Source of the DNA: Deltaproteobacteria bacterium
Lineage (GTDB): Bacteria; Myxococcota_A; UBA9160; SZUA-336
DNA: 7,447 nucleotides
NCBI GenBank assembly: GCA_030673955.1
Contig: DAOVBF010000060.1
Coordinates: 1 to 7,447 of the forward strand
Reading direction: 5' to 3'
In this document: in pieces, positions 1 through 5,400 of the stretch
How positions within the stretch are numbered: the stretch's first letter is position 1
Layout of the letters: each line of letters opens with the position of its first letter
The notes under the pieces: model-generated
Seen by the model: the letters and a program-made list of their open reading frames with translations, nothing else
The model's database searches: none
What the model was told of the DNA's origin: nothing
Translations under genes and position numbers: made by a program

Positions 1-1
1 A

Positions 2-613
2 GTCTTCGCCCTGGCGGCCGAGCTCGACCCCGATCCGCGCTGGAGCCGTCAGCGCGATCGGCTTCGCGACCGCGATCGCGTCGTGGCCCGCTCGCGTCGC
101 ACAAACCTTCGCATCCTGGGCATCACGAACCACTCGAATGACCTGATGGCGTGGAACCTCTACCGTGTGCTGATCCCGCTCGCGCGTCGGACCCAGGACC
201 CCGCACTGGCGGACCTGAGGCACGGGATGCTGCGCACCTGGCTCCGGGTGCGGAAGGACGAGAACGCCTACTTCAGCAGCGTGCTTTGCAGCATCGAACC
301 GCCCTCCTGCGAGCAGCCGGCCCTGGCTGCCGCCCGGGCACTTCTCGAGGACTTTCCCCTCGAGAAGCGCGCGCTGGCCCCGGATCCCGCGCTCGCGAGC
401 TTGCCGCGCCGCTGGCTCCCCGGCCGCAAGTTCCGGCCTCGGGCCCGCAACCTGGTGCCGATCGAGCTCCGGCCCGTGAGCTCCTTCGAGTGGAAATCCA
501 GCCCCTACCGGCTGGAGCCGCGAGACTCCCCCGAAACCGAGTACACGGGGCTCGACTACCTCGTGGCCTACTGGCTCTACCGGGCACTTCCGGCCAGCGT
601 CGTCCGCCCCTGA
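2..613 (+). CDS. Conserved hypothetical protein, C-terminal part (5' end outside window)
   Basis: The frame is open from the first complete codon at base 2 to TGA at 611-613, so this is the 3' part of a longer gene. A GTG at 83 lies in the same frame but need not be the start. About 203 residues are visible. They include an Asn-His-Ser-Asn-Asp stretch followed by long amphipathic helices, and a late segment with Trp-Lys-Ser-Ser-Pro-Tyr before a final Gly-Leu-Asp-Tyr-Leu-Val-Ala-Tyr-Trp motif. From memory, this pattern recalls large uncharacterised proteins of Myxococcota and Planctomycetes, probably alpha/alpha-toroid in fold. That resemblance is an impression, not a search result. There is no signal peptide or membrane segment in the visible part, and no catalytic motif I can name. 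The first 80 bases encode an Arg/Asp-rich stretch (RDRLRDRDR). A 54-bp gap separates it from the FHA gene. Function unknown. Confidence 0.7.
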   Translation, partial: VFALAAELDPDPRWSRQRDRLRDRDRVVARSRRTNLRILGITNHSNDLMAWNLYRVLIPLARRTQDPALADLRHGMLRTWLRVRKDENAYFSSVLCSIEPPSCEQPALAAARALLEDFPLEKRALAPDPALASLPRRWLPGRKFRPRARNLVPIELRPVSSFEWKSSPYRLEPRDSPETEYTGLDYLVAYWLYRALPASVVRP

Positions 614-640
614 GAACGCAGCATTAAGCAGCTCGCGCTC

Positions 641-661
641 CACGCCGATATTTAGGGCGTG
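641..661 (+). promoter_or_regulatory. Small inverted repeat over the FHA-gene Shine-Dalgarno region
   Basis: CACGCC (641-646) and GGCGTG (656-661) can pair across a 9-base AT-rich loop. The only purine-rich ribosome-binding candidate, AGGG at 654-657, sits at the loop/3'-arm junction, 10 bases before the ATG at 668. The hairpin could dampen initiation of the FHA gene. The stem is only 6 bp in GC-rich DNA, so chance is a real alternative. Confidence 0.3.
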
Positions 662-667
662 TCTTCC

Positions 668-1063
668 ATGCCCCGGCGCCGCTCCCCCCGAGCGTGGACG
701 GAAGCAGAGTCCTGGAGCGACTCGGACGCGCACGCTTTCGAGGTTTTCCTTGCGAACTTCCGCACCGTCATTATCGTGCTGTCTGGGGGAGCTTCCGGGA
801 TGGAGTACGTGCTTGACCAGCGCAGGGTCTCCCTGGGCAGGGGCCCGGGCGTGGACCTCGCGTGCGACGACGAGAGCCTGGCCTGCGAGCACGCGGTTTT
901 AGAGTTCGCCGACGGGGGCTTTCGCCTCCGCAGCCTGACCGATGCAGCCGAGACCTGCCTGAACGGAGGTCCGGTGGAGATGGCAACTCTCAAGCCGGGG
1001 GACCGTTTCCAGCTGGGCACGCTGTTGTTCTCGTACGTGGTCGAGCCCCGGTCCGGCGCATAG
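668..1063 (+). CDS. FHA-domain protein with degenerate phosphothreonine-binding residues
   Basis: A 131-residue cytoplasmic protein: a short Arg-rich and acidic N-terminus (1-30), then a forkhead-associated (FHA) fold at about 34-125. FHA domains normally bind phosphothreonine on kinase targets. Recognisable elements are the first strand VIIVLSGG, then VSLGRGPG with the conserved Gly57-Arg58, the structural His75, Asn99-Gly100, and LKPGDRFQLG near the end. The binding loops are altered. The usual Ser-Arg-x-His reads Ala72-Cys73-Glu74-His75, and the usual Gly-Ser-Thr-Asn-Gly-Thr reads Thr-Asp-Ala-Ala-Glu-Thr (91-96), so the contact Ser and Asn are both gone. ATG 668 is preferred because AGGG (654-657) is 10 bases upstream; an in-frame GTG at 659 would add three residues. 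It is the first gene of the cluster with the kinase homologue 83 bp downstream, which supports a joint role. The FHA assignment is firm. Loss of binding is inferred. Confidence 0.85.
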   Translation: MPRRRSPRAWTEAESWSDSDAHAFEVFLANFRTVIIVLSGGASGMEYVLDQRRVSLGRGPGVDLACDDESLACEHAVLEFADGGFRLRSLTDAAETCLNGGPVEMATLKPGDRFQLGTLLFSYVVEPRSGA

Positions 1064-1073
1064 ACCGGCGGGC

Positions 1074-1096
1074 GCAGCAGCCCCTGCCTCTGCTGC
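1074..1096. repeat. Intercistronic inverted repeat between FHA and kinase genes
   Basis: GCAGCAG (1074-1080) and CTGCTGC (1090-1096) form a perfect 7-bp stem with a 9-base loop just after the FHA stop codon. No T-run follows, so it is not a typical intrinsic terminator. It could be a transcript-stabilising or attenuating hairpin within the cluster, or a chance repeat. Confidence 0.4.
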
Positions 1097-1146
1097 TCGA
1101 ACCCTCCTGACGCTCCCAGCTTCCAAAGCGGAGGATCAGAGCGAGC

Positions 1147-2424
1147 ATGACGATCCCCAGCGGGACCGCGATCGGGAGCATCGTGGTTGCGGAGAAGATC
1201 TCGAGCGGGGCGGCGGGCGATCTCTATCTGGCTCGGCAGCCCGGACTGGAGCGCAACGTGGCCCTGCGCAAGCTGCGGCGCGACCTGCTCGTGAGCCCGG
1301 GGATCATGGAGCGCTTCCGACGTGAGGCGCGGCTCGGCGCGCAGGCGCTCCACCCCAACGTGGTTCAGGTCTTCGATCTCTTCGCGCATCGGGGGGATCA
1401 CTACCTGGTCACGGAGCACGTGGACGGTGCGGACCTGCGGGCCGTGCTCGAACGCACTGGAAGAGTCCCGCCGCGGATCGCGACGCGGATCGCGCTCGAG
1501 ATGGTCCGGGGCCTGGAGGAGCTTCACCGGCGGGGGATCCTCCACTGCGACCTGCGCCCCGAGAACGTGCTGCTCAGCCGCTGGGGCGAGGTCAAGCTGA
1601 CGGGGCTGGCCACGGCGAGACAGCTGGGGGAGGCCGAGCCGCCGAGCCCGCCGGAGCCCACACCCTATACCGCTCCCGAGCTGCGTCACGACAAAAGCAT
1701 CGACCCGCAGGTCGACGTGTTCTCGCTCGGTGCCGTGCTCTACGAGCTCTTGACCGGGCGTGCACCCGCGGAAGGTCGGCGCCTGCTCGTGGGCGTAGGG
1801 CCTCGGCTGACTCGGCTCATCCACCGCTGCCTCAGTCAGGACCCGTCACGCCGACCCGAGCTGGCCGCGATCCGTCGGACCCTGGAGCGGTCTCAGGCCC
1901 GCACTGCAGCGGATTCCCGCATAACGATCGCCACCTGGTTCTGGGACGTCAGAATGCTGCGGACCAAGACCCCCGAGCTGCCGGAGCCCGAGCCACCTCC
2001 CCACCCCGCTCGAGCGCGCATCCCCCGGATGCCTCGACTCGCTCTACCCGCCGCGGCGGCTGGGCTCGTCATCCTGGCTCTCCTGATCCGTCTGGGCGGC
2101 TCTTCGGACGAGCAAGCCGAGCCCACCGAGATCGAATCACTGCCCCCCGTCTCCGCGGTGCGGCCTCCGACGCCAAAGCCGCCACCCATCGTGCGAGGCG
2201 AGCCCGCCGAGGTCGCTTTTGTCGTCCACCCCTGGGCCGAGATTCAGGTGGACGAGCTGCCGCCGTTTCTCACGCCGCGGGCCGAGCCGGTTGAGCTCGC
2301 TCCCGGCCAGCATGAGCTGGTCTTTCGCCATCCCCGCTACGGAGAGGTGCGGAAGAGCCTCGAGGTCAAGCCCGGTGAACGGCGCGTGGTGCGTCATATG
2401 TTCCAGAGGCCGGCGGCCCGGTGA
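1147..2424 (+). CDS. Membrane-anchored Hanks-type serine/threonine (pseudo)kinase with periplasmic PEGA-like domain
   Basis: 425 residues. The kinase fold covers about 10-250, then a Pro-rich linker with basic residues (276-297), one membrane helix (about 298-315), another Pro-rich stretch and a PEGA-like beta domain (about 354-418, with TP at 376-377 and LAPGQHELVF). Topology is N-terminus in, C-terminus in the periplasm. Retained kinase marks are Gly21 and Gly24 of the loop, Glu60 of helix C, His133-Cys134-Asp135, Asn140, Ala-Pro-Glu 176-178, Asp190 and Gly195 (DVFSLG) and the DPSRRP motif at 232-237. Changed marks are the first loop Gly (Ser19), the VAIK lysine (Arg41 in VALR), the catalytic-loop lysine (Arg137 in DLRPEN) and the DFG motif, which reads Gly153-Leu-Ala. 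Without the ATP-anchoring Lys and the metal-binding Asp, it is probably a pseudokinase. The region between DVFSLG and DPSRRP is short. GGAGG at 1130-1134 precedes the ATG by 12 bases. The stop overlaps the start of the LysM gene (GTGA), which suggests translational coupling. Confidence 0.9.
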   Translation: MTIPSGTAIGSIVVAEKISSGAAGDLYLARQPGLERNVALRKLRRDLLVSPGIMERFRREARLGAQALHPNVVQVFDLFAHRGDHYLVTEHVDGADLRAVLERTGRVPPRIATRIALEMVRGLEELHRRGILHCDLRPENVLLSRWGEVKLTGLATARQLGEAEPPSPPEPTPYTAPELRHDKSIDPQVDVFSLGAVLYELLTGRAPAEGRRLLVGVGPRLTRLIHRCLSQDPSRRPELAAIRRTLERSQARTAADSRITIATWFWDVRMLRTKTPELPEPEPPPHPARARIPRMPRLALPAAAAGLVILALLIRLGGSSDEQAEPTEIESLPPVSAVRPPTPKPPPIVRGEPAEVAFVVHPWAEIQVDELPPFLTPRAEPVELAPGQHELVFRHPRYGEVRKSLEVKPGERRVVRHMFQRPAAR

Positions 2425-3326
2425 CGTCGTTCGCGCTACTGCTGCAGCTGCTCCTCCTCGCCGCAGCGCCCGCGGCGGCTGGAGAGCTCACCCACCGCGT
2501 TGCGCCGAACGAAACCCTCGGCGACATCTCGCAGACCTACTACGGCGACGCCGGCCGCGCCGACGTGATCCGCTTCTACAACGGGCTGGCGTCTTCCGTG
2601 ATCCGGGCGGGGAGCGAGCTGCGCGTCCCCGTGGTGGACGAGCACAGCGTCGTAGCGGGGGATAGCTGGTCCGCCCTGGCGTTGCGCTACTGGGGCGACG
2701 CCTCGCTGCACAGAAGACTTGCCGAGCAGAGCGCCGGCAGCGCCGACGCACGCCTGCGCGTGGGGGAGAAGCTCCGGATCGGCGTCCTGCTCACCTATCC
2801 CCTCGGATCGGGAGACACGCTCGCCGCGGTCTCGCGGCGCTTCTATGGCCATCCGGGACGTGCGGTCGCGCTGGCGCGCTTTAACCACGTCAAGGATCCC
2901 AGACGACTCCGCGCGGGCTTCAAGGTACGCGTGCCGCTCACGGATCTGGGGCCCCCGCCCGAGGTCGCCGCCCCGCCGGCCGCAGAGCCCGCAACCCCCG
3001 AGGTCGCCTCGCCGCCGCCCGAGCCGGAATCTCACCGCTTCGAGGAGCCGCTGCGACGCGCCACAAACACCTACCTGGACGGCCGCTACGCCCAGGCCTT
3101 AGAAGAGCTCGAGGAGCTGCGCCCGCAGGTGCTCGCCAAGGGGAGTCGAGCCGAACAGGTGCTGCTGCTTCAGCACCTGGTCTTCGTGTACACAGCCTTC
3201 GAGCAGGTTAACGCTGCCTGTGACAGCTACCGCGCCCTGCGGCAGGTCGATCCGGAGCTGGACTGGGATCGCGACCTCGTCTCGCCGAAGATCCTACACC
3301 TGGTCGCCAAGTGTGAGCGCGGCTAG
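2421..3326 (+). CDS. Secreted triple-LysM protein with C-terminal TPR-like helices
   Basis: 301 residues from a GTG inside the GTGA overlap with the kinase gene. A Leu/Ala-rich signal peptide (about 1-20, likely cut after the Ala run) sends it to the periplasm. Three LysM modules follow at about 23-71, 74-122 and 125-173. Each has the Gly-or-Asn, Glu/Asp, Thr/Ser start (NETL, GDSW, GDTL) and an aromatic-aromatic-Gly turn (YYG, YWG, FYG). LysM binds N-acetylglucosamine-containing glycans, here presumably peptidoglycan. A Pro/Ala/Glu linker (176-205) leads to a helical domain (207-298) with TPR-like spacing (YLDGRYAQALEELEEL, then a pair containing FVYTAFEQVNAACDSYRAL). No lytic or peptidase motif is present, so it looks like an anchor or adaptor rather than an enzyme. 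The last 33 bases overlap the convergent dehydrogenase gene. LysM and export calls are strong; the TPR call is moderate. Confidence 0.88.
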   Translation: MTSFALLLQLLLLAAAPAAAGELTHRVAPNETLGDISQTYYGDAGRADVIRFYNGLASSVIRAGSELRVPVVDEHSVVAGDSWSALALRYWGDASLHRRLAEQSAGSADARLRVGEKLRIGVLLTYPLGSGDTLAAVSRRFYGHPGRAVALARFNHVKDPRRLRAGFKVRVPLTDLGPPPEVAAPPAAEPATPEVASPPPEPESHRFEEPLRRATNTYLDGRYAQALEELEELRPQVLAKGSRAEQVLLLQHLVFVYTAFEQVNAACDSYRALRQVDPELDWDRDLVSPKILHLVAKCERG

Positions 3327-4295
3327 CGCGAGCCGCTCCGCGGCAAGGGCGGGGTTCACGTGCTCGGCCTCCGCGTAGGCCAGCACTTCCTCGAGGTTCT
3401 CGGCGATCACGCGCAGCCGCTCACGCGAGGCCGCGTCATCGCCGCCTTCGAGGGCCACCGCGAGATGAATGAGCCCCCCCGCGTTAGCCAGGAAGTCCGG
3501 AACATACAGGACACCCTGCGCCGCGAGCTGCTCCGCAACCTCAATGCGCTCGAGGGGGTTGTTCGCACCGCCACAGATCACTCGACAACGAAGTTCCCCG
3601 GCGACGCGTGCGTTGATCACCGCGGGCGGTCCGCAGGGGCTAAAGACGTCGCACTCCAGCGCGGTGATCTCCTCCGGCGGGACCACCTGCACCCCCTCCG
3701 GCAGGTCCTGGAGTGCCTTGGGTTTGGGGTCCGCGACCACGAGCGAGGCGCCCGCGTCGAGCAGTCGCTCCACCAGGACCGAGCCGACGTGGCCAACGCC
3801 CTGGATCGCGACCTTCGCCCCCTCGAGCGCACGGCCCAGATGGGCCAGCGCCGCCTCCATCGCGAGCTGAACACCCGCCGCCGTGAAGGGACCGGGGTCT
3901 CCACAGCCACCCAAACGGCGGGGCAGTCCCGCGACATGCTGGGTGCGTTCGGCAATCACCGCCATCTCCTCCTCGCCGGTTCCCATGTCCGCCGCAGCGA
4001 TGTAGCGGCCCTCGAGGGTGTCCACGAAGCTGCCCACGGCCAGAAGCTGCTCCCTGGTTCGCTCACGCGGATCCCCGACGACGACGCTCTTTCCGCCGCC
4101 CAGGGCCAGCCGGGCCAGCGCGGCCTTGCGCGTCATGGCACGCGCGAGGTCGAGCGCGTCGCGACGTGCCGCATCGGAGCTGGCGTAGGGGCGCCAGCGG
4201 CAGCCCCCGAGGGCGGGCCCGCGAGCCGTCGAGTCGATCGCCACGATGATCTCGACACCCGCCTCCCGCTGGATATGCAGCGACTCGGGCTCCAT
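3294..4295 (-). CDS. Glu/Leu/Phe/Val-type amino-acid dehydrogenase (leucine/valine dehydrogenase-like)
   Basis: 333 residues. The family oxidatively deaminates an amino acid to the 2-oxoacid and ammonia with NAD(P)+; this branch acts on branched-chain or aromatic amino acids. Residues matching leucine dehydrogenase are RGPALGG (25-31), Lys57 in AMTRKAAL, LGGGKSVVVGDP (65-76) with Lys69, Asp103 in AADMGTG, the Rossmann loop QGVGHVG (165-171), Asp189 after the second Rossmann strand (fits NAD), GGANN (242-246) and the DFLANAGG segment (267-274). Both catalytic lysines and the aspartate are present, so it should be active. It is shorter than the roughly 360 residues of well-known leucine dehydrogenases, mainly at the C-terminus, which runs into the LysM gene. 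ATG at 4295 has a GAGGG 11 bases upstream. It lies 46 bp after the lipoprotein gene on the same strand, probably in one transcript. The exact substrate cannot be read from sequence. Confidence 0.9.
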   Translation of the reverse strand: MEPESLHIQREAGVEIIVAIDSTARGPALGGCRWRPYASSDAARRDALDLARAMTRKAALARLALGGGKSVVVGDPRERTREQLLAVGSFVDTLEGRYIAAADMGTGEEEMAVIAERTQHVAGLPRRLGGCGDPGPFTAAGVQLAMEAALAHLGRALEGAKVAIQGVGHVGSVLVERLLDAGASLVVADPKPKALQDLPEGVQVVPPEEITALECDVFSPCGPPAVINARVAGELRCRVICGGANNPLERIEVAEQLAAQGVLYVPDFLANAGGLIHLAVALEGGDDAASRERLRVIAENLEEVLAYAEAEHVNPALAAERLALAALTLGDQV

Positions 4296-4341
4296 CCCTG
4301 CCTATTCCCTCGTGGCTCGAGCGCGCAAGCTTGAGCGCTCC

Positions 4342-4857
4342 TCATCCCCCCGTGCGCTGCAGCACCAGCTCCGCGCCCGTCCCTCCAGGCTCCACAGGCT
4401 GGGACGTTTGGGCCGTGAGGTCAGCGGGGCTGCTGGTCATGGGATTCCCGTCGCGATCGATCTTGGCGAAGAGCAGAACGGGACCCAGAAACGCGGTGTC
4501 CTGCATCATGACGTCCTGCTGGCCGATCTCGAAGCTGAGCGGGAAGGGACCGAGCGGGAGCCGTTTTACGGCCAGCGGCGGTCCCCCGCCCTGCGAGCGC
4601 GCGATGACGAAGAGCGCGCCCTCGCCAGGGGCAGCGATCCCTGGACCCAGGCGCACCGTGCCGCGGATGGACCTCCTCGCGGGCACGGGCGCGCCTCGGC
4701 GCCCGCGAGGTGTCGGATTCTCGAGACCCGGGATACGCACCGGCCGGCTCGCAGGCGGGGGCTCCTCCTCGGCGGGCACATACGGCAACACGGCGCGATC
4801 ACACGCAATCAAGAGGATCCCGAGGGCGAGCACAAAGATCCAGCCGACTTTTTTCAC
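4342..4857 (-). CDS. Lipoprotein with a CcmI/CycH C-terminal-like domain
   Basis: 171 residues from GTG at 4857. AGGAGG (4862-4867) is an excellent Shine-Dalgarno but only 4 bases away. The N-terminus is a lipoprotein signal: Lys-Lys, a hydrophobic stretch and the lipobox Leu16-Ile-Ala-Cys19. Position +2 is Asp20, which in E. coli acts as an inner-membrane retention signal; whether that rule holds here is unknown. A Pro-rich linker (25-60) is followed by a beta domain at about 64-168. Its sequence (GTVRLG, then GALFVIAR, PPLAVKRLPLG, PLSFEIGQQDVMM, a late AKIDRDGNP) matches, from memory, the C-terminal domain of the cytochrome c biogenesis factor CcmI/CycH. The TPR repeats that normally accompany that domain are missing. 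It may be a stand-alone periplasmic module of c-type cytochrome handling or a reused fold. No cytochrome gene lies in the window. It is probably the first gene of the transcript with the dehydrogenase. Confidence 0.78.
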   Translation of the reverse strand: MKKVGWIFVLALGILLIACDRAVLPYVPAEEEPPPASRPVRIPGLENPTPRGRRGAPVPARRSIRGTVRLGPGIAAPGEGALFVIARSQGGGPPLAVKRLPLGPFPLSFEIGQQDVMMQDTAFLGPVLLFAKIDRDGNPMTSSPADLTAQTSQPVEPGGTGAELVLQRTGG

Positions 4858-4887
4858 CGGGCCTCCTGCGTCGGAAAGACCCGGCCA

Positions 4888-4915
4888 AGGGTAAGAGGAC
4901 CCCGACCCCTGTCAA
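4888..4915 (-). promoter_or_regulatory. Candidate sigma70-type promoter for the lipoprotein/dehydrogenase pair
   Basis: On the minus strand a perfect -35 box TTGACA (4915-4910) is followed after 16 bases by TACCCT (4893-4888), a weak -10 box matching TATAAT at three positions. A transcript would start near 4881, giving a leader of roughly 25 bases that includes the AGGAGG ribosome site. The -35 is convincing, the -10 is not. Confidence 0.4.
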
Positions 4916-5046
4916 ATTCCAGAAAACGGCGCGTCTCGGGTCCAAGCCGGCTGGCTGAGGCGAATCTCCCACGCGCCGTCGCGGCGGAGATTGCCCCCCT
5001 GGGGCTAAAGCCCTGCGTGCGGCAGCGCGAGGCGGGCGTCAAATCG

Positions 5047-5072
5047 GAAACCCCTTCAGAATCGAGGGTTTC
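5047..5072. promoter_or_regulatory. Operator-like 7-12-7 inverted repeat upstream of the 71-aa gene
   Basis: GAAACCC (5047-5053) and GGGTTTC (5066-5072) are perfect inverse copies separated by 12 bases, a centre-to-centre distance of 19 bp, close to two helical turns. It lies just before the AT-richer segment where a promoter for the small gene would sit. A dimeric regulator site is plausible. A transcript hairpin is the alternative. Confidence 0.4.
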
Positions 5073-5160
5073 TCACTTGAAAATAATTCTGGCGTTCCAA
5101 TTCCGCTGCGTTACACTCGCCGCCTCCCCAGACCACGCTTGGCGGGAGACCTAAAGCGCT

Positions 5161-5376
5161 ATGCCGATCGATATTAAGCTCAACGTTACGATTTCTCTGG
5201 AAGAATCTGCGCTGGAAGACGCGCTATCCGAGTACGACGAACTCACCGTCTGCGAGCTCGTGAAGCAGGTTCTGGACAAGGCCATCGCGCTCGACGACGT
5301 CAGCGCCATCGTGGTCGAGGGCCCGAACACGCTCGACGAGTACGACAAGTTCGCAGGTACCGCGGCCGAGAGCTGA
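5161..5376 (+). CDS. Small, highly acidic orphan protein (71 aa)
   Basis: I do not recognise this protein. It starts at ATG with GGGAG 12 bases upstream and ends at TGA 5374-5376. It carries 17 acidic residues against four lysines, and no Arg, His or Trp, which is unusual in such GC-rich DNA where arginine codons are cheap. The predicted layout is a beta strand (4-13, DIKLNVTISL), an acidic helix (14-25), a second helix (28-43, LTVCELVKQVLDKAIA) and a short strand (47-52, VSAIVV) before an acidic tail. There is one Cys (31), and no signal peptide or membrane segment. The gene faces the metalloprotease gene tail to tail, 24 bp apart. A clean ribosome site, its own upstream region and a balanced fold pattern support a real gene. 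Role unknown; small acidic proteins include inhibitors, DNA mimics and adaptors, but nothing here decides between them. Confidence 0.7.
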   Translation: MPIDIKLNVTISLEESALEDALSEYDELTVCELVKQVLDKAIALDDVSAIVVEGPNTLDEYDKFAGTAAES

Positions 5377-5384
5377 GCTCGAGA

Positions 5385-5397
5385 CCGGCTCTGCCGG
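5385..5397. terminator. Possible weak terminator hairpin between convergent genes
   Basis: CCGGC-TCT-GCCGG is a perfect 5-bp stem with a 3-base loop in the 24-bp gap between the stops of the 71-aa gene and the metalloprotease gene. Its place fits a bidirectional terminator. It lacks a T-run on either side, so the support is positional only. Confidence 0.3.
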
Positions 5398-5400
5398 CCG

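Larger units (their letters stand above)
4858..5160. other. Divergent intergenic region between lipoprotein gene and 71-aa gene
   Basis: This 303-bp gap separates two outward-facing genes. It holds the minus-strand promoter candidate, a CCCC-T-GGGG / GGGCT-AA-AGCCC hairpin cluster around 4996-5013, a 7-bp dyad at 5047-5072, and an AT-richer stretch (5076-5102) before the small gene. TACACT at 5112-5117 could be a -10 box for the small gene, but no good -35 lies in front of it. GGGAG (5144-5148) is its likely ribosome site. I see no further coding sequence or RNA gene. Confidence 0.5.

Noticed and set aside
1591..1620. Frameshift or sequencing error explaining the missing DFG motif
   Set aside because: The flanking VKL and AR residues align on both sides without a gap, and no single-base change in frame restores Asp-Phe-Gly.
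652..1824. Long minus-strand reading frame antisense to the FHA and kinase genes
   Set aside because: The translation is Arg/Pro/His-rich, has no domain pattern and crosses two well-supported genes on the other strand; it is a GC-codon shadow.
3360..4334. Long plus-strand reading frame antisense to the dehydrogenase gene
   Set aside because: It mirrors the dehydrogenase codons and has no motif or conserved fold. The dehydrogenase has all catalytic residues in order.
5090..5108. Sigma54-type promoter (TGGCGTTCCAATTCC) before the 71-aa gene
   Set aside because: The GG of the -24 element is present, but the required GC of the -12 element reads CC.
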